Shown: positions 30,822 through 42,850, numbered from the stretch's first letter. The stretch: 64,000 nt of DNA from Sulfuriferula sp. (GCA_013140765.1 JABFSE010000004.1:62001-126000), one strand, 5' to 3'. Numbers and translations: made by a program. The notes: generated by a model from the sequence alone, not told the origin.

Positions 30822-32882
30822 TCAAGCTACGCGTACAAACCAAGTCACCAAGGCGAACACCCCGATTATCATGGCGAACGCATAATGATAAATATAACCT
30901 GATTGCCATTTACGGGTAATCGTCGAAAACCAACCGATTAAGTGCGCCGTGCCGTTGACGAAAAAACCATCAATAATTTTCACATCAACAAAACGCCAGA
31001 AGAAGTTGCCTAAGGCACGCGCACCACCCGCAAAGAACCAAGCGTTAAAAGTATCAAAGCCATATTTATTGTCCAACACATTGTAGATAATAATAAAGCG
31101 TTGCTTAATCGCGGCAGGAATATCAGGTCGCTTCATATAGAAGAACCAAGACAATGCCACGCCCGATATTGCCAACCACAGCGGCAGGCTAGTCAAGCTA
31201 TGCACTGCCATCGCCATCGCGCCATGAAATTCATGGTGCAACTCCTCCATTGCAGGATGTAATTCATTATTAACGAATATCGCACCCTTGAAGTAATCAC
31301 CAAACAGCATAGGTTCAATAGCAAAATAACCGATTAGCAACGAAGGTATCGCCAACAAAATTAAGGGTATCGTTACTACCAGCGGCGACTCGTGCGGCAC
31401 ACCACCATGATGCGCGTGGTCATCATGCGCGTGGTCGTCATGAGCGTGATCGTCATGACTATGCGTATCGTGAGCGGCACTTGCATGGCTGTCGTGCGCA
31501 TGGGTATCAAAACGTTCTTTACCGTGAAACACGAGGAAATACATGCGGAACGAGTAAAATGCGGTCACAAACACACCCGCGACCACAGCAAAATAGGCGA
31601 AACCCGCACCAGGCAAACCATGTTCCATCGCCGCGTGCGCCGCCTCTATAATGCTATCTTTGGAATAGAAACCCGAGAAAAACGGTGTGCCTATCAACGC
31701 CAATGAACCTATCAATGAGGTAATCCAAGTAATCGGCATGTACTTACGCAAGCCCCCCATGAGACGTATATCTTGATTATGGTGCATACCCATAATTACC
31801 GACCCTGCCGCTAAGAACAGCAACGCCTTGAAAAACGCGTGCGTCATTAAGTGGAACACAGCCACTGAATAAGCTGACGCGCCCAATGCTACCGTCATGT
31901 AACCCAACTGTGACAATGTGGAGTAAGCCACCACGCGTTTAATATCGTTCTGAATGATACCCAAGAAACCCATAAACAACGCCGTAATCGCACCTATCAC
32001 GATGACAAAAGATAACGCCGCATCAGACATTTCAAACATCGGCGACATACGCGCCACCATAAATATACCCGCTGTTACCATCGTCGCCGCATGTATCAAC
32101 GCAGAGATAGGCGTAGGACCTTCCATCGAATCAGGCAACCATACATGCAATGGGAATTGCGCTGATTTGCCCATCGCGCCGATAAACAGCAAAATGCAAA
32201 TAACGCTAATCAACGACCAATCCATACCAGGTATCAGCGTCACGTGTGTATTTGCCATGCTAGGCAATTGCGCAAACACCGATGCGTAATCTAACGTACC
32301 GAAGTAAGCCAGCACCATGCCGATACCTAGCAGAAAACCAAAGTCACCGACGCGGTTGACTAAGAATGCCTTAAGGTTAGCGTAAGTTGCGGTAGGACGA
32401 GTAAACCAGAAACCTATCAACAAATAGGAAACCAGTCCCACCGCTTCCCAACCGAAGAACAATTGTAGGAAGTTGTTGGACATCACCAGCATCAACATAG
32501 AGAAAGTGAATAGTGAAATATAGCTAAAGAAACGCTGATAACCCGCGTCTTCACGCATATAGCCTATGGTGTAGATATGCACCATCAGCGATACGAACGT
32601 AACCACCATCATCATCATCGCAGTGAGGCTGTCAATTAAAAAGCCCACCTCCAAACGTATATCGCCCGTCGTAATCCAGGTATAAACCGTGCCGTTGAAA
32701 GTGTGCCCAGCCTGCACATCCTGAAACACCAGCCAAGATGCCCAGCATGAAACAGCCACCCCTGCGATAGTAACTAAGTGCGATAACGTGCGTCCTATCG
32801 CCCAGCCGAACAGCCCTGCGATAACCGCACCGAACAACGGTGCGAGTGGCACTAAAAGATAAAGTTTTTGCATTTCCGTCAT
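30822..32882 (-). CDS. nuoL: NADH-quinone oxidoreductase subunit L, with His-rich insert
   Basis: NuoL is the distal proton-pumping subunit; its long lateral helix ties the membrane arm together. The 686-residue protein has GKSAQFPLHVWLPDSMEGPT, IKRVVAYSTLSQLGYM and a C-terminal helix tail (IIGVFALVTWF). Unusual is a hydrophilic insert at about residues 460-500 with some 14 histidines in HDDHA-type repeats, between two membrane segments. It otherwise resembles family members of 650-690 residues. Confidence 0.96.
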   Translation of the reverse strand: MTEMQKLYLLVPLAPLFGAVIAGLFGWAIGRTLSHLVTIAGVAVSCWASWLVFQDVQAGHTFNGTVYTWITTGDIRLEVGFLIDSLTAMMMMVVTFVSLMVHIYTIGYMREDAGYQRFFSYISLFTFSMLMLVMSNNFLQLFFGWEAVGLVSYLLIGFWFTRPTATYANLKAFLVNRVGDFGFLLGIGMVLAYFGTLDYASVFAQLPSMANTHVTLIPGMDWSLISVICILLFIGAMGKSAQFPLHVWLPDSMEGPTPISALIHAATMVTAGIFMVARMSPMFEMSDAALSFVIVIGAITALFMGFLGIIQNDIKRVVAYSTLSQLGYMTVALGASAYSVAVFHLMTHAFFKALLFLAAGSVIMGMHHNQDIRLMGGLRKYMPITWITSLIGSLALIGTPFFSGFYSKDSIIEAAHAAMEHGLPGAGFAYFAVVAGVFVTAFYSFRMYFLVFHGKERFDTHAHDSHASAAHDTHSHDDHAHDDHAHDDHAHHGGVPHESPLVVTIPLILLAIPSLLIGYFAIEPMLFGDYFKGAIFVNNELHPAMEELHHEFHGAMAMAVHSLTSLPLWLAISGVALSWFFYMKRPDIPAAIKQRFIIIYNVLDNKYGFDTFNAWFFAGGARALGNFFWRFVDVKIIDGFFVNGTAHLIGWFSTITRKWQSGYIYHYAFAMIIGVFALVTWFVRVA

Positions 32883-32913
32883 GGTTTATTCCTGTCAAGT
32901 GCGTGTTGCACCA

Positions 32914-33219
32914 TTAGCCTTTCAGTTGGTCCAAATCGTCCACGTGTATGGTACGCAGGTTACGGAACAACACCACCAGTATCGCCAAACCTATGGCTGA
33001 TTCTGCTGCTGCTACGGTCAAAATAAAGAATACGAACACTTGTCCTGCGGTATCGCCCATATAGTGAGAGAACGCAATAAAATTCATATTCACTGCCAGC
33101 AACATCAACTCTATCGACATCAATAAAATAATGACGTTTTTACGATTCAAGAAAATGCCCAACACGCTAATGGCAAACAATATGCCACCCAGCACCAGAT
33201 AATGTGATAACGACACCAT
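32914..33219 (-). CDS. nuoK: NADH-quinone oxidoreductase subunit K
   Basis: NuoK is a small three-helix membrane subunit. The 101-residue protein has the conserved membrane glutamates in [15 protein letters not shown] and [14 protein letters not shown], which carry protons. It lies between nuoJ and nuoL. Confidence 0.97.
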   Translation of the reverse strand: MVSLSHYLVLGGILFAISVLGIFLNRKNVIILLMSIELMLLAVNMNFIAFSHYMGDTAGQVFVFFILTVAAAESAIGLAILVVLFRNLRTIHVDDLDQLKG

Positions 33220-33231
33220 GCCTATTTCCCC

Positions 33232-33849
33232 TTACGACTTAGTAGAAGATGGCTGTGCAGCCGCCATACTGACGAGACGCACACGATCAGCGCGTTTAAC
33301 ATTGACTTGTTGAGCGGGGTCTTGATATTTGCTGGTTTTACGACGACGCATAGTCAGCGCAATCGCCGCCACTATTGCCACCAACAACACCACAGCGGCC
33401 AATTCAAACGGATACACGTAATCGGTATAGAGCAAACGACCTAATTCTTTAGTATTGCTGTAATCAGCCGCATGTTGAATCGGCGCAGGCACAATGTCCA
33501 AGCCAAAGCTACGGCTACCGAGCACTACCGCCATTTCTATCACCAGCATCGTTGCCACAAAAGCGGCCAACGGCAAATAATCCCAAAAACCCTCACGCAA
33601 TCTGTCTAAGTTAATATCAAGCATCATCACCACAAACAGGAACAACACCATGACCGCACCGACATAAACCAGCACCAAGGTAATCGCTAAAAACTCAGCT
33701 TCCAGCATCAGCCATATACCTGCCGCTGTGAAAAAAGCCAGTACCAAAAACAAAGCCGCGTGTACAGGATTACGCGTCGTAATCACACGGAAACCAGCGA
33801 ACAGCAAAATTGCCGCAAAGCCATAAAATACCATCGTTTCAAAATTCAT
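33232..33849 (-). CDS. nuoJ: NADH-quinone oxidoreductase subunit J
   Basis: NuoJ is a five-helix membrane subunit next to the quinone channel. The 205-residue protein has the NPVHAALFLVLAFF segment near residue 27 and VLVYVGAVMVLFLFVVMML, the helix whose bulge is linked to coupling in complex I. A basic, poorly conserved tail follows the last helix. Confidence 0.96.
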   Translation of the reverse strand: MNFETMVFYGFAAILLFAGFRVITTRNPVHAALFLVLAFFTAAGIWLMLEAEFLAITLVLVYVGAVMVLFLFVVMMLDINLDRLREGFWDYLPLAAFVATMLVIEMAVVLGSRSFGLDIVPAPIQHAADYSNTKELGRLLYTDYVYPFELAAVVLLVAIVAAIALTMRRRKTSKYQDPAQQVNVKRADRVRLVSMAAAQPSSTKS

Positions 33850-33861
33850 CTCTATACCATC

Positions 33862-34353
33862 CTATCGATACTTGGCATCAGCGGCACGTGCGGCGGCGAT
33901 TTCAGCCTCGTGCTTATCACCCACCGCCAGCAACATTTCTTTGTTATAGAACAAATCACCACGTTTCTCGCCGTGGTATTCTAAAATATGCGTTTCCACA
34001 ATAGAGTCAACTGGGCAGGACTCTTCACAAAAACCGCAAAAAATACACTTAGTTAAATCTATGTCGTATTTCGTGGTGCGGCGTGTACCATCCTCACGCT
34101 TTTCCGACTCTATCGTAATCGCCATCGCTGGGCATACTGCCTCGCACAGTTTGCACGCGATACAACGCTCTTCACCGTTAGGATAACGACGCAAAGCATG
34201 TAAACCACGAAAACGCACAGACTGCGGGGTTTTTTCTTCAGGAAACTGCACGGTAATTTTGCGTGCAAAAAAGTGCCGTCCAGTCAAACGCATCCCGTTT
34301 AACAGCTCTAACAGCAATAAGCTGGTAAAAAATTGTTTTATCGCTCTCATCAA
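33862..34353 (-). CDS. nuoI: NADH-quinone oxidoreductase subunit I
   Basis: NuoI carries clusters N6a and N6b at the junction of the two arms. The 163-residue protein shows [12 protein letters not shown] near residue 63 and [12 protein letters not shown] near residue 102, with an amphipathic N-terminal helix that sits on the membrane. Confidence 0.97.
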   Translation of the reverse strand: MMRAIKQFFTSLLLLELLNGMRLTGRHFFARKITVQFPEEKTPQSVRFRGLHALRRYPNGEERCIACKLCEAVCPAMAITIESEKREDGTRRTTKYDIDLTKCIFCGFCEESCPVDSIVETHILEYHGEKRGDLFYNKEMLLAVGDKHEAEIAAARAADAKYR

Positions 34354-34373
34354 ATCACTCCATTACTCCACGC

Positions 34374-35402
34374 TTAGTGGAATAAATATCCGTAACGGGT
34401 TTGCATCATTGCGCCAACAAACAGTAGCCAAACCAAGGTAATAGGAATAAACACTTTCCAACCCAAACGCATAATCTGGTCATAACGATAACGTGGGAAA
34501 GTTGCACGGAACCACAAGAACAGGAACAACACAAAGCCGATTTTGAACATTAACCAGACAAAACCAGGTATCCAGTTAAACGGCGCAATATCAAACAACG
34601 GTTGCCAGCCACCGAGGAACATTAACGCCGTCAGTGCCGCGATTAAGATCATATTGGCATACTCAGCCAAGAAGAATACCGCGAATGCCATGCCTGAATA
34701 CTCAACGTGGAAACCAGCCACAATCTCAGACTCACCCTCAGCCACGTCAAATGGTGCACGGTTGGTTTCGGCCACGCCTGCAATCAAATAAACGATGAAC
34801 ATAGGAAACAGCGGCAACCAGTACCAGCTAAACATACCGCCAGCCTGACCTTTGACTATCTCAACCAGATTCAGGCTTTGTGCTGCCATTAACACGCCGA
34901 CCAAGGCAAAGCCCATGGCGATTTCGTAGGAAACGATTTGTGCCGCAGAACGCAAGCTACCCAAAAACGCATATTTCGAATTAGAAGCCCAACCCGCAAT
35001 AATCACGCCGTAAACACCCACGGAAGTCATTGCCAAAATATACAGCAGGCCCGCATCTACATTTGCCAACACTAACTCAGGCGAAAACGGTATCACCGCC
35101 CAAGCCGCCAATGCAGGCGCAATAGTCAATACAGGTGCTAATACGAACAAGATTTTATTGGCCCCGCTAGGGATAATAATCTCTTTCATCAACAACTTGA
35201 TACCATCGGCTATCGGTTGCAATAAGCCTTTATAACCAACGCGGTTAGGACCTATACGCACCTGCATATAGCCGATGACTTTACGTTCAGCGTAAGTTAA
35301 ATACGCCACTGCCAGCATCATCGGCCCGACGATGGCTATAATTTTAGCCAGCGTCCATACCAAAGGCCAAGCACCACCAAATAGATTTTCTAAAAACGCC
35401 AT
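34374..35402 (-). CDS. nuoH: NADH-quinone oxidoreductase subunit H
   Basis: NuoH forms the quinone chamber. The 342-residue, eight-helix protein has [26 protein letters not shown] near residue 50 and the acidic loop [26 protein letters not shown]. The start [10 protein letters not shown] is used; the longer frame runs back into nuoG. One base separates it from the nuoG stop. Confidence 0.97.
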   Translation of the reverse strand: MAFLENLFGGAWPLVWTLAKIIAIVGPMMLAVAYLTYAERKVIGYMQVRIGPNRVGYKGLLQPIADGIKLLMKEIIIPSGANKILFVLAPVLTIAPALAAWAVIPFSPELVLANVDAGLLYILAMTSVGVYGVIIAGWASNSKYAFLGSLRSAAQIVSYEIAMGFALVGVLMAAQSLNLVEIVKGQAGGMFSWYWLPLFPMFIVYLIAGVAETNRAPFDVAEGESEIVAGFHVEYSGMAFAVFFLAEYANMILIAALTALMFLGGWQPLFDIAPFNWIPGFVWLMFKIGFVLFLFLWFRATFPRYRYDQIMRLGWKVFIPITLVWLLFVGAMMQTRYGYLFH

Positions 35403-35403
35403 G

Positions 35404-37746
35404 TTATGCGCACTCCAGTTTGATTTCGCCCAGCATCGCACCTAAGCCCGCTGTTAAGGGATGGCTGGCGGCTAAACGTACACTCGCGTCAGCCAAGCTA
35501 TTATCCAATTCAGCCCGTACTGTCATGTACACACTGCCTTGTTCAACCTTGACCAAATTACCTGCGCTGATATTCAACTTAGCCAGCATAGCCGCATTCA
35601 TGCCCGCCCCTGCAAATTCACTATCACGCGCCTGTTGCAATGAAGGCGCACGACGGACAATGGCATCCGCCTGATACATATTAACAGTGCCAACACGGTA
35701 AACGCCTGTTGCCACGGCGACATTGGTCACGTGCACTTGTGCAAGCTGGTTATTTAATGATGCCAACATATCCGCCTTAACCACGGCCGCGCGCACCGCT
35801 TCTGCACTATCAAAATCAAAGCCAGGCAAGCCCAACATCGTACCCAACACACGCAACACTTTCCAAGCGGGACGCGTCTCACCCAAAGGTTTAACCGCAC
35901 CGTTAAATGCCTGCACCCTACCTTCGGTATTGACAAAACTACCTGCGGTTTCAGTGAACGGCGCGATAGGCAATAACACATCAGCGTAGTCCAGCGCGTT
36001 GTGTTTATACGCACTCATCGCCACCACCATATCGGCACTTTGCATCGCTTTAATAGCCTGTGCTGGATTATTGCTATCTAACTCTGGCTCTACGCCCAGT
36101 AACAAATACGCCTTGCGTGGCATTGCTAACATCGCATTGGCATTCAGACCTGATTTCACACCTGTCGTCACCGCACCAGCAATGTATGCACCCACACTAT
36201 TAGCCGCTTCACCCATGATGCCGAAAGTCGCATCCGCCATAGCGGCAATCGTTTGCGCTAACGCATAAATATCCGCGTACTGCGCATGATGTTGCGCGAT
36301 ATTGCCGAGCAATACCGCCCTACGTTCACCTGTAGTCAGGCTAGTCGCTATTGCCACGCTATTTGCATCCGCAACCACATCTGACAACGCCGCTGTCAAT
36401 GTCGCCGGAATATCCATTTTGGTTAAGTCAGCCAGTGCCACGACAACCTGCGCCAAAGTATTCACCATGGCTTGTGGCGCGACGATGGCTTTGTGCGCCA
36501 CTTTCATCAGCAAATCATCATCCATAGGATTGATTAAACTGAACTGTGCGCCATGCTTCACCGCTTGGCGCACACGATGCGCTAACAGCGGTTGTTCTTT
36601 GCGCAAATTGCTACCTATCAACAATATGCGCTGCAAATTATCCACATCGGCTATCGACATACCCAACCAAGGTGCGCCAGTGATATGCGCATCTGCGCTA
36701 AAATCAGCCTGACGCAAGCGCGTATCAACGTTGCCGCTACCCAGACCACGCGTCAGTTTTTGTAACAGATACAACTCTTCTAACGTTTGATGCGGTGTTG
36801 CCAATGCACCTATGCTGTCAGCACCGTGCTGTTCGCGGATTTGTTTCAAGCCATTCGCCACATATTCCAGCGCGGCTTGCCAATCTACTTCTATCCATTT
36901 GCCATCTTGTTTCAGCATAGGCTTAGTCAAACGCTGTTCTGAATTGAGACCTTCGTAAGAGAATCTGTCTTTATCCGACAACCAGCATTCGTTCACCGCT
37001 TCGTTTTCTAACGGTAATACGCGCATGACGCGATTATTTTTTACTTGCACCGCCAAATTACTGCCCAAACTATCATGCGGGCTAACCGATTTGCGCCGCG
37101 ACAATTCCCAGCTACGCGCAGTGTAACGGAACGGCTTGCTGGTCAATGCGCCCACAGGGCACAAGTCTATGATATTGCCAGACAGCTCAGAGTCTATGGT
37201 TTTGTTTATGAACGGCATGATTTCTGAATGCTCGCCGCGCCCCACTTGACCCATTTCCATAATGCCCGCGATTTCCGTACCGAAACGTACACAGCGCGTG
37301 CAATGGATACAACGCGTCATATCGGTAGCAACCAACGAACCTAAATCTTTCTCTTTAACAACACGTTTCACTTCCTGATAACGTGATGAACTACCACCAT
37401 AGCCCACCGCTAAATCCTGCAAACTGCACTCGCCACCCTGATCACAAATTGGGCAATCCAATGGATGGTTAATCAGCAAGAACTCCATCACGCCTTTTTG
37501 GGCAGTGACTGCGTAGTCTGATTTAGTAAATACTTTCATCCCGTCGGTAATCGGTGTCGCGCACGCAGGCAAAGGCTTGGCAGCTTTTTCTACTTGCACC
37601 AGACACATACGGCAGTTCGCCGCGATGGATAGTTTTTTGTGGTAGCAAAAATGCGGGATATACACGCCGATTTCTGCCGCCGCATCCATAATTGTGCCGC
37701 CAGCGGGTACGCTTACTTTAGTACCGTCGATTTCAATTTCTAGCAT
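35404..37746 (-). CDS. nuoG: NADH-quinone oxidoreductase subunit G
   Basis: NuoG is the large iron-sulfur subunit of the peripheral arm. The 780-residue protein has a 2Fe-2S site ([15 protein letters not shown], near residue 35), [14 protein letters not shown] near 98, a His-ligated 4Fe-4S site, and [10 protein letters not shown] near 148, followed by a molybdopterin-oxidoreductase-like domain that binds no cofactor. The start MLEIEIDGT is used rather than the longer frame overlapping the nuoF end. Confidence 0.96.
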   Translation of the reverse strand: MLEIEIDGTKVSVPAGGTIMDAAAEIGVYIPHFCYHKKLSIAANCRMCLVQVEKAAKPLPACATPITDGMKVFTKSDYAVTAQKGVMEFLLINHPLDCPICDQGGECSLQDLAVGYGGSSSRYQEVKRVVKEKDLGSLVATDMTRCIHCTRCVRFGTEIAGIMEMGQVGRGEHSEIMPFINKTIDSELSGNIIDLCPVGALTSKPFRYTARSWELSRRKSVSPHDSLGSNLAVQVKNNRVMRVLPLENEAVNECWLSDKDRFSYEGLNSEQRLTKPMLKQDGKWIEVDWQAALEYVANGLKQIREQHGADSIGALATPHQTLEELYLLQKLTRGLGSGNVDTRLRQADFSADAHITGAPWLGMSIADVDNLQRILLIGSNLRKEQPLLAHRVRQAVKHGAQFSLINPMDDDLLMKVAHKAIVAPQAMVNTLAQVVVALADLTKMDIPATLTAALSDVVADANSVAIATSLTTGERRAVLLGNIAQHHAQYADIYALAQTIAAMADATFGIMGEAANSVGAYIAGAVTTGVKSGLNANAMLAMPRKAYLLLGVEPELDSNNPAQAIKAMQSADMVVAMSAYKHNALDYADVLLPIAPFTETAGSFVNTEGRVQAFNGAVKPLGETRPAWKVLRVLGTMLGLPGFDFDSAEAVRAAVVKADMLASLNNQLAQVHVTNVAVATGVYRVGTVNMYQADAIVRRAPSLQQARDSEFAGAGMNAAMLAKLNISAGNLVKVEQGSVYMTVRAELDNSLADASVRLAASHPLTAGLGAMLGEIKLECA

Positions 37747-37754
37747 ATATTCAC

Positions 37755-39029
37755 CTAAACCATGCATTTGCCATGTTCGATGTGATACTCGAACTCATGA
37801 CGATAATGTTTGAGCATTGCTTGTACTGGCATCGCTGCCGCGTCACCAAGCGCACAAATGGTACGCCCACCGATGTTATGCGCCACATCGGCCAGCAAAT
37901 CCAAATCTTCTGGACGACCTTGTCCATGTTCAATACGATGTATCACGCGATATAACCAGCCCGTACCTTCACGGCAAGGCGTGCATTGACCACAGGATTC
38001 TTCAAAATAAAAATAAGACAGACGCTCCAGTGCCTCAACCATACACACGGTTTCATCCATGATAATGACCGAACCCGCGCCCAAAGCCGACCCTGCCTTA
38101 GCGATAGAATCGTAATCCATGGTGCATTGCATCATGATGTCAGCAGGCAATACTGGCGTGGATGAACCGCCAGGTATGCAGGCTTTGAACGTGTGTCCAG
38201 TGCGTATGCCACCCGCCATTTCCAGCAATTCAGCAAACGGCATCCCCATCGGCACTTCAAAGTTACCGGGGTTATTAACGTGACCTGATACCGAAAATAT
38301 TTTAGTGCCGCCGTTATTAGGCTTGCCTAATTCGAGAAACTTTTGCCCGCCCTCACGAATAATGTAAGGAATGCTGGCGAATGTTTCGGTATTGTTAATG
38401 GTCGTTGGCTTGCCGTACAAACCGAAGCTGGCAGGGAAAGGCGGCTTAAAGCGCGGCTGACCTTTTTTGCCTTCTATGGATTCGAGCAAAGCCGTTTCTT
38501 CGCCACAGATGTACGCGCCATAACCATGGTGATTGAACAGATCAAAGCTGAAATCAGTACCCATGATTTTATCGCCTAGAAAACCTGCCGCACGCGCTTC
38601 TTCCAGTGCTTCTTCCATGCGCTCGTAAGTCGCCCAGATTTCACCGTGGATATAGTTATAAGCCCGCTTCACGCCCATGGTGTAAGCGGCTATCGCCATA
38701 CCTTCTATCAAGGCATGAGGATTGAGCAACATAATATCGCGATCTTTGAATGTACCAGGCTCGCCCTCGTCCGAGTTACATACCAGATATTTATCACCCT
38801 GATAATGACGCGGCATAAAGCTCCACTTTAAGCCTGTCGGGAAACCCGCACCACCACGACCGCGCAATGCCGACTTTTTGACTTCAGCAATGATGGTCTC
38901 AGCCGACATCGGTTCGGTCAGCACTTTACGCAATGCGTCATAGCCGCCATTAGCAACGTAAGTTTCCAGCTTCCATGATTCAGGAAGGTGGGCTGTATTG
39001 AATATAACTTCTCCGCCTTTAATAACCAT
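37755..39029 (-). CDS. nuoF: NADH-quinone oxidoreductase subunit F
   Basis: NuoF oxidises NADH using FMN and cluster N3. The 424-residue protein has the NADH-binding [15 protein letters not shown] near residue 56, the FMN-site [17 protein letters not shown] near 170 and the 4Fe-4S motif [15 protein letters not shown] near 345. It lies between nuoE and nuoG with one- and eight-base gaps. Confidence 0.97.
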   Translation of the reverse strand: MVIKGGEVIFNTAHLPESWKLETYVANGGYDALRKVLTEPMSAETIIAEVKKSALRGRGGAGFPTGLKWSFMPRHYQGDKYLVCNSDEGEPGTFKDRDIMLLNPHALIEGMAIAAYTMGVKRAYNYIHGEIWATYERMEEALEEARAAGFLGDKIMGTDFSFDLFNHHGYGAYICGEETALLESIEGKKGQPRFKPPFPASFGLYGKPTTINNTETFASIPYIIREGGQKFLELGKPNNGGTKIFSVSGHVNNPGNFEVPMGMPFAELLEMAGGIRTGHTFKACIPGGSSTPVLPADIMMQCTMDYDSIAKAGSALGAGSVIIMDETVCMVEALERLSYFYFEESCGQCTPCREGTGWLYRVIHRIEHGQGRPEDLDLLADVAHNIGGRTICALGDAAAMPVQAMLKHYRHEFEYHIEHGKCMV

Positions 39030-39030
39030 A

Positions 39031-39504
39031 TCAGCTCAACTCTTCTAAAATAGCGTCGATTTTCTCAGGCGTGAGGAAACCTTCCATACGATGATTGTTA
39101 ATCAGGCACACAGGCGCATCGCCGCATGCGCCCATACATTCACCTTCTTTCAGGGTGAATTTACCATCTGCAGTGGTTTCACCGAAACCGCAATCCAGCC
39201 GCTGTTTAACGTGCGCCGCCAATTCAGGCGCACCCATTAACATGCAGGAAATATTAGTGCACAAAGTGACTTTATATTTACCCACTGGCACGGTGTCGTA
39301 CATATTGTAGAAAGTAGCGACTTCTGCCACTGCAATCGCAGGCATACCTAAGTAGCTGGCTATATAATCCATGGTTTCGTTCGACAACCAACCTTTTTCA
39401 ACCTGCGCAATGCGCAACGCTGACATGACCGCTGATTGGCGTTGATCTGCTGGATACTTAGTCAATTCATGATCGATTTGAGCTAGAGATGCTGGACTTA
39501 ACAT
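39031..39504 (-). CDS. nuoE: NADH-quinone oxidoreductase subunit E
   Basis: NuoE holds the 2Fe-2S cluster N1a beside the flavin. The 157-residue thioredoxin-like protein has CTNISC near residue 83 and [11 protein letters not shown] near 124, supplying the ligands. It overlaps nuoD by one base. Confidence 0.97.
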   Translation of the reverse strand: MLSPASLAQIDHELTKYPADQRQSAVMSALRIAQVEKGWLSNETMDYIASYLGMPAIAVAEVATFYNMYDTVPVGKYKVTLCTNISCMLMGAPELAAHVKQRLDCGFGETTADGKFTLKEGECMGACGDAPVCLINNHRMEGFLTPEKIDAILEELS

Positions 39505-40757
39505 TATCGGTCTATCTCCCCGAATACTATATCTTGCGTACCTATAATCGCGACCACGTCAGCAATCATATGACCACGCACCATTTCATCTAACGCCGCT
39601 AAATGTGGGTAGCCAGGCGCACGTATTTTCAGACGATAAGGCTTATTCGCCCCGTCTGACACCATGTAAATACCGAATTCACCTTTAGGATGCTCAACCG
39701 CCGCGTAAGCCTCGCCTTCAGGCACGTGCATACCCTCGGTGAACAATTTGAAGTGATGTATCATATCTTCCATGTTTTGCTTCATACCCGTCCGTGACGG
39801 TGAAGCGACTTTATGGTTATCGGTAATCACAGCCCCTGGATTGACTTGAAGCCAAGCAATACACTGCTTGATAATGCGATTGGATTGGCGCATTTCTTCC
39901 ATGCGAACCAAATAACGATCGTAACAATCGCCATTTACACCCACAGGAATATCGAAATCTAATCTGTCATAAACTTCGTAAGGTTGCTTTTTGCGCAAAT
40001 CCCAAGCAAAGCCAGAGCCGCGTAACATAGGACCGGTAAAGCCTAACGCCAACGCACGCTCAGGGCTGACTACGCCGATACCCACAGTACGCTGCTTCCA
40101 GATACGGTTATCGGTTAGCAAGGTTTCGTATTCATCGACATAACCATCAAAACGCTGGGTGAAGTCGTCCAAGAAATCCAATAAAGAACCTTGGCGGTTC
40201 GCGTTCATGCCTTTAATTGCCGCCGCGTTGTGAATTTTCGATGCTTGGTACTGTGGCATGGTATCGGGTAAATCACGATATACGCCACCTGGACGATAGT
40301 AAGCCGCGTGCATACGCGCGCCTGAAACAGCTTCGTAGCAGTCCATCAAATCTTCGCGCTCACGGAAAGCGTACAGGAACACGGTCATCGCGCCAATATC
40401 AATTGCATGTGCGCCCAACCATAGCAAATGATTCAACACACGGGTAATCTCATCAAACATCACGCGAATATATTGCGCACGCTCAGGTACGGCGATACCC
40501 ATGAGCTTTTCTATTGCCATCACGTAGGCGTGCTCATTGCTCATCATGGACACATAATCGAGCCTGTCCATATAGGGCAAAGATTGCATATAGGTCTTAC
40601 TCTCGGCTAACTTTTCAGTGGCTCTATGCAATAAACCGATATGCGGATCTGCACGCTCGATGACTTCGCCGTCCAGCTCCAGCACCAAACGCAATACGCC
40701 GTGCGCTGCAGGATGTTGCGGTCCAAAGTTCATGGTGTAATTACGAATATCAGCCAT
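39504..40757 (-). CDS. nuoD: NADH-quinone oxidoreductase subunit D
   Basis: NuoD (49-kDa type) lines the quinone site. The 417-residue protein begins [20 protein letters not shown], which contains the conserved quinone-site histidine segment, and ends in the [14 protein letters not shown] signature. NuoC and NuoD are separate genes here, not fused as in E. coli. Confidence 0.97.
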   Translation of the reverse strand: MADIRNYTMNFGPQHPAAHGVLRLVLELDGEVIERADPHIGLLHRATEKLAESKTYMQSLPYMDRLDYVSMMSNEHAYVMAIEKLMGIAVPERAQYIRVMFDEITRVLNHLLWLGAHAIDIGAMTVFLYAFREREDLMDCYEAVSGARMHAAYYRPGGVYRDLPDTMPQYQASKIHNAAAIKGMNANRQGSLLDFLDDFTQRFDGYVDEYETLLTDNRIWKQRTVGIGVVSPERALALGFTGPMLRGSGFAWDLRKKQPYEVYDRLDFDIPVGVNGDCYDRYLVRMEEMRQSNRIIKQCIAWLQVNPGAVITDNHKVASPSRTGMKQNMEDMIHHFKLFTEGMHVPEGEAYAAVEHPKGEFGIYMVSDGANKPYRLKIRAPGYPHLAALDEMVRGHMIADVVAIIGTQDIVFGEIDR

Positions 40758-41356
40758 TACACACTCTCCCCATAATTTGCCACACGCACAATACGCGGCG
40801 TGATTTCACGCGGCTCTATACTCACGGGCTGGTAAATAACACGCTGCTGCTCTGGGTCATAACGCATTTCTACGTTGCCAGAGACAGGGAAATCTTTGCG
40901 GAAAGGGTGACCCACAAAACCATAGTCAGTCAGCAAACGACGTAAATCAGGATGCCCCTCAAAGACGATACCAAACAAGTCAAACGCCTCGCGCTCAAAC
41001 CAGTTCGCCGCTGACCACACAGGTATCATGCTCGCCAAAATCGGGAAATCATCATCAGTCGCAAACACGCGCACACGAATGCGACGGTTTTTAGCCAACG
41101 ACAGCAAGTGATAAACCACGGCAAAACGCCGTCCTGTCCATGCACCTTCTTGGTAATCCGAGTAATCCACACCGCACAAATCTATCAACTGCTCAAAATG
41201 CAAACCAGGATTATCACGCAGTGCCAACATCACATCACGCAAATCTTGCGCACGCACTTCTATGGTCAGCTCTTCAAGTGCAACCACCTGCCTAACCACT
41301 TTGGTTCCCAGCGCAGTCAACACGGTGACGGACAAACTTTCTAAAGATGGATTCAT
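40757..41356 (-). CDS. nuoC: NADH-quinone oxidoreductase subunit C
   Basis: NuoC (30-kDa type) is a structural subunit of the peripheral arm. The 199-residue protein has ERETYDLFG-type sequence ([20 protein letters not shown], residues about 121-140) and the C-terminal [12 protein letters not shown] motif. It shares one base with nuoD. Confidence 0.96.
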   Translation of the reverse strand: MNPSLESLSVTVLTALGTKVVRQVVALEELTIEVRAQDLRDVMLALRDNPGLHFEQLIDLCGVDYSDYQEGAWTGRRFAVVYHLLSLAKNRRIRVRVFATDDDFPILASMIPVWSAANWFEREAFDLFGIVFEGHPDLRRLLTDYGFVGHPFRKDFPVSGNVEMRYDPEQQRVIYQPVSIEPREITPRIVRVANYGESV

Positions 41357-41375
41357 AACAACTCGCTCTTAAGCA

Positions 41376-41852
41376 TTAACGCGCAATGGTATTGGTGCGT
41401 TTAATCTTGTTCTGCAACTGAATAATCCCGTACAGCAACGCTTCTGCCGTAGGTGGGCAACCTGGTACATAAATATCCACAGGCACGATACGATCGCAAC
41501 CGCGCACGACAGAGTAAGAATAATGATAGTAACCACCGCCATTCGCACATGAGCCCATAGAAATAACCCAACGCGGCTCGGCCATCTGGTCGTAAACCTT
41601 GCGTAGCGCGGGTGCCATTTTATTGCACAATGTGCCTGCTACTATCATCACATCAGACTGGCGCGGGCTGGGTCGAAACACCACACCGAATCTATCCAAA
41701 TCATAACGTGACGCACCCGCTTGCATCATCTCTACCGCGCAACATGCCAGACCAAAAGTCATCGGCCACAACGAACCTGTACGCGTCCAGTTAATCAGCT
41801 TATCCGCAGTTGTGGTGACAAAACCTTGCTCTAAAACGCCTTCTATTCCCAT
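41376..41852 (-). CDS. nuoB: NADH-quinone oxidoreductase subunit B
   Basis: NuoB carries N2, the last cluster before quinone. The 158-residue protein has the adjacent cysteines in [10 protein letters not shown] near residue 37, [21 protein letters not shown] near 101 and [14 protein letters not shown]. The start MGIEGVLEQ is preferred; it lies 10 bases inside the end of nuoA. Confidence 0.97.
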   Translation of the reverse strand: MGIEGVLEQGFVTTTADKLINWTRTGSLWPMTFGLACCAVEMMQAGASRYDLDRFGVVFRPSPRQSDVMIVAGTLCNKMAPALRKVYDQMAEPRWVISMGSCANGGGYYHYSYSVVRGCDRIVPVDIYVPGCPPTAEALLYGIIQLQNKIKRTNTIAR

Positions 41853-42199
41853 TCCAGCGCCCCTTTCTTCCACTCATAAACGAAGCCAACTACCAAGATT
41901 GCCAAAAACAGCACCATCGCCAAATAGCCGAATAGCCCGATCTCCTCAAGCACTATCGCCCACGGGAACAAAAACGCAATTTCCAAATCGAATAGTATGA
42001 ACAAAATAGCAACTAAATAATAACGCACGTCAAATTTCATCCGTGCGTCTTCAAACGCTTCGAAACCGCACTCGTAAGGTGACAATTTCTCGCTATCAGG
42101 GTGGTTAGGCGCGACTAACCAGCCCAAGATCATAGGACCAATACCGACCAGCAAGCCGACAATCACAAACAATAAAACAGGAAAATAATTTTCAAGCAT
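41843..42199 (-). CDS. nuoA: NADH-quinone oxidoreductase subunit A
   Basis: NuoA is a small three-helix membrane subunit beside NuoH. The 118-residue protein has the cytoplasmic loop [36 protein letters not shown], with the conserved quinone-region Cys and acidic residues. It is the first nuo gene; the tRNA-Leu and secG lie upstream. Confidence 0.97.
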   Translation of the reverse strand: MLENYFPVLLFVIVGLLVGIGPMILGWLVAPNHPDSEKLSPYECGFEAFEDARMKFDVRYYLVAILFILFDLEIAFLFPWAIVLEEIGLFGYLAMVLFLAILVVGFVYEWKKGALEWE

Positions 42200-42358
42200 G
42201 GAAACTCCTAGCCGCTAACAGGCACACAGCCTATCAGTTTAATTGCCCTAAAAGCGCTGCGTCAAGTTCAAAAGTGATTCATAGAATGGCAAAAAACCAT
42301 ACTAACTAAATCAGTTTCATAGCAAGCCACATCATTGCGCTTGCGCTTAAATACACTA

Positions 42359-42444
42359 TGGTGCCGACGGCGAGACTCGAACTCGCATAGCTTTACGCCA
42401 CTACCCCCTCAAGATAGCGTGTCTACCAATTTCACCACGTCGGC
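42359..42444 (-). tRNA. tRNA-Leu (anticodon GAG)
   Basis: The minus strand gives a class II tRNA with acceptor stem GCCGACG pairing CGTCGGC, the D-loop GGTAGACACG, anticodon loop CTTGAGG (anticodon GAG), a long variable arm, the T loop GTTCGAGTC and an encoded CCA end. It lies between secG and nuoA, a position conserved in betaproteobacteria, and is probably cut out of the longer transcript. Confidence 0.97.
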
Positions 42445-42487
42445 CTATTTGACAGGACGGATTGATAATCCGCCCCATGGCACATCC

Positions 42488-42850
42488 TTATTTAGGAATT
42501 TCCCCAGCTTTTGACTGGCTATTGCCTGGAATTACAGCACTTGTTGGCACAGCAACAGGTGCTACAGGTGGTGCAACTTGCAATTTTTGTTGCGCTTGCA
42601 TCACACCTGCAGATTTAGTTTGATGTCCCGAAAAATAGGTGAGCACCAAGCTGGTTACAAAAAAAGTTGCCGCCAATATCGCAGTAGTACGGCTTAAAAA
42701 GTTAGCCGAGCCAGAAGACCCGAACAAACTACCTGCCGAACCACCACCAAACGACGCGCCCATATCAGCCCCTTTACCTTGCTGTAACAACACCAGCACG
42801 ATAACAGCCGCAGCTGACAATAAATGCAAAATCCAAATTAGCGTTTCCAA
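42488..42850 (-). CDS. secG: Protein-export membrane protein SecG (TTG start)
   Basis: SecG is the small subunit of the SecYEG translocon. The 120-residue product begins with TTG, read as METLIWILHLL, six bases after AAGGA; an ATG start would reach back into tpiA and add 23 residues with no SecG likeness. Two helices (residues 3-22 and about 52-72) flank the conserved QQGKGADMGASFGGG. The tail is Pro/Ala/Val-rich. It begins 10 bases after tpiA. Confidence 0.92.
   Translation of the reverse strand: METLIWILHLLSAAAVIVLVLLQQGKGADMGASFGGGSAGSLFGSSGSANFLSRTTAILAATFFVTSLVLTYFSGHQTKSAGVMQAQQKLQVAPPVAPVAVPTSAVIPGNSQSKAGEIPK

Noticed and set aside
31392-31706. Plus-strand Met/Val-rich frame opposite the NuoL His-rich loop
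   Set aside because: It is the reverse complement of the His/Asp repeat and has no independent support.
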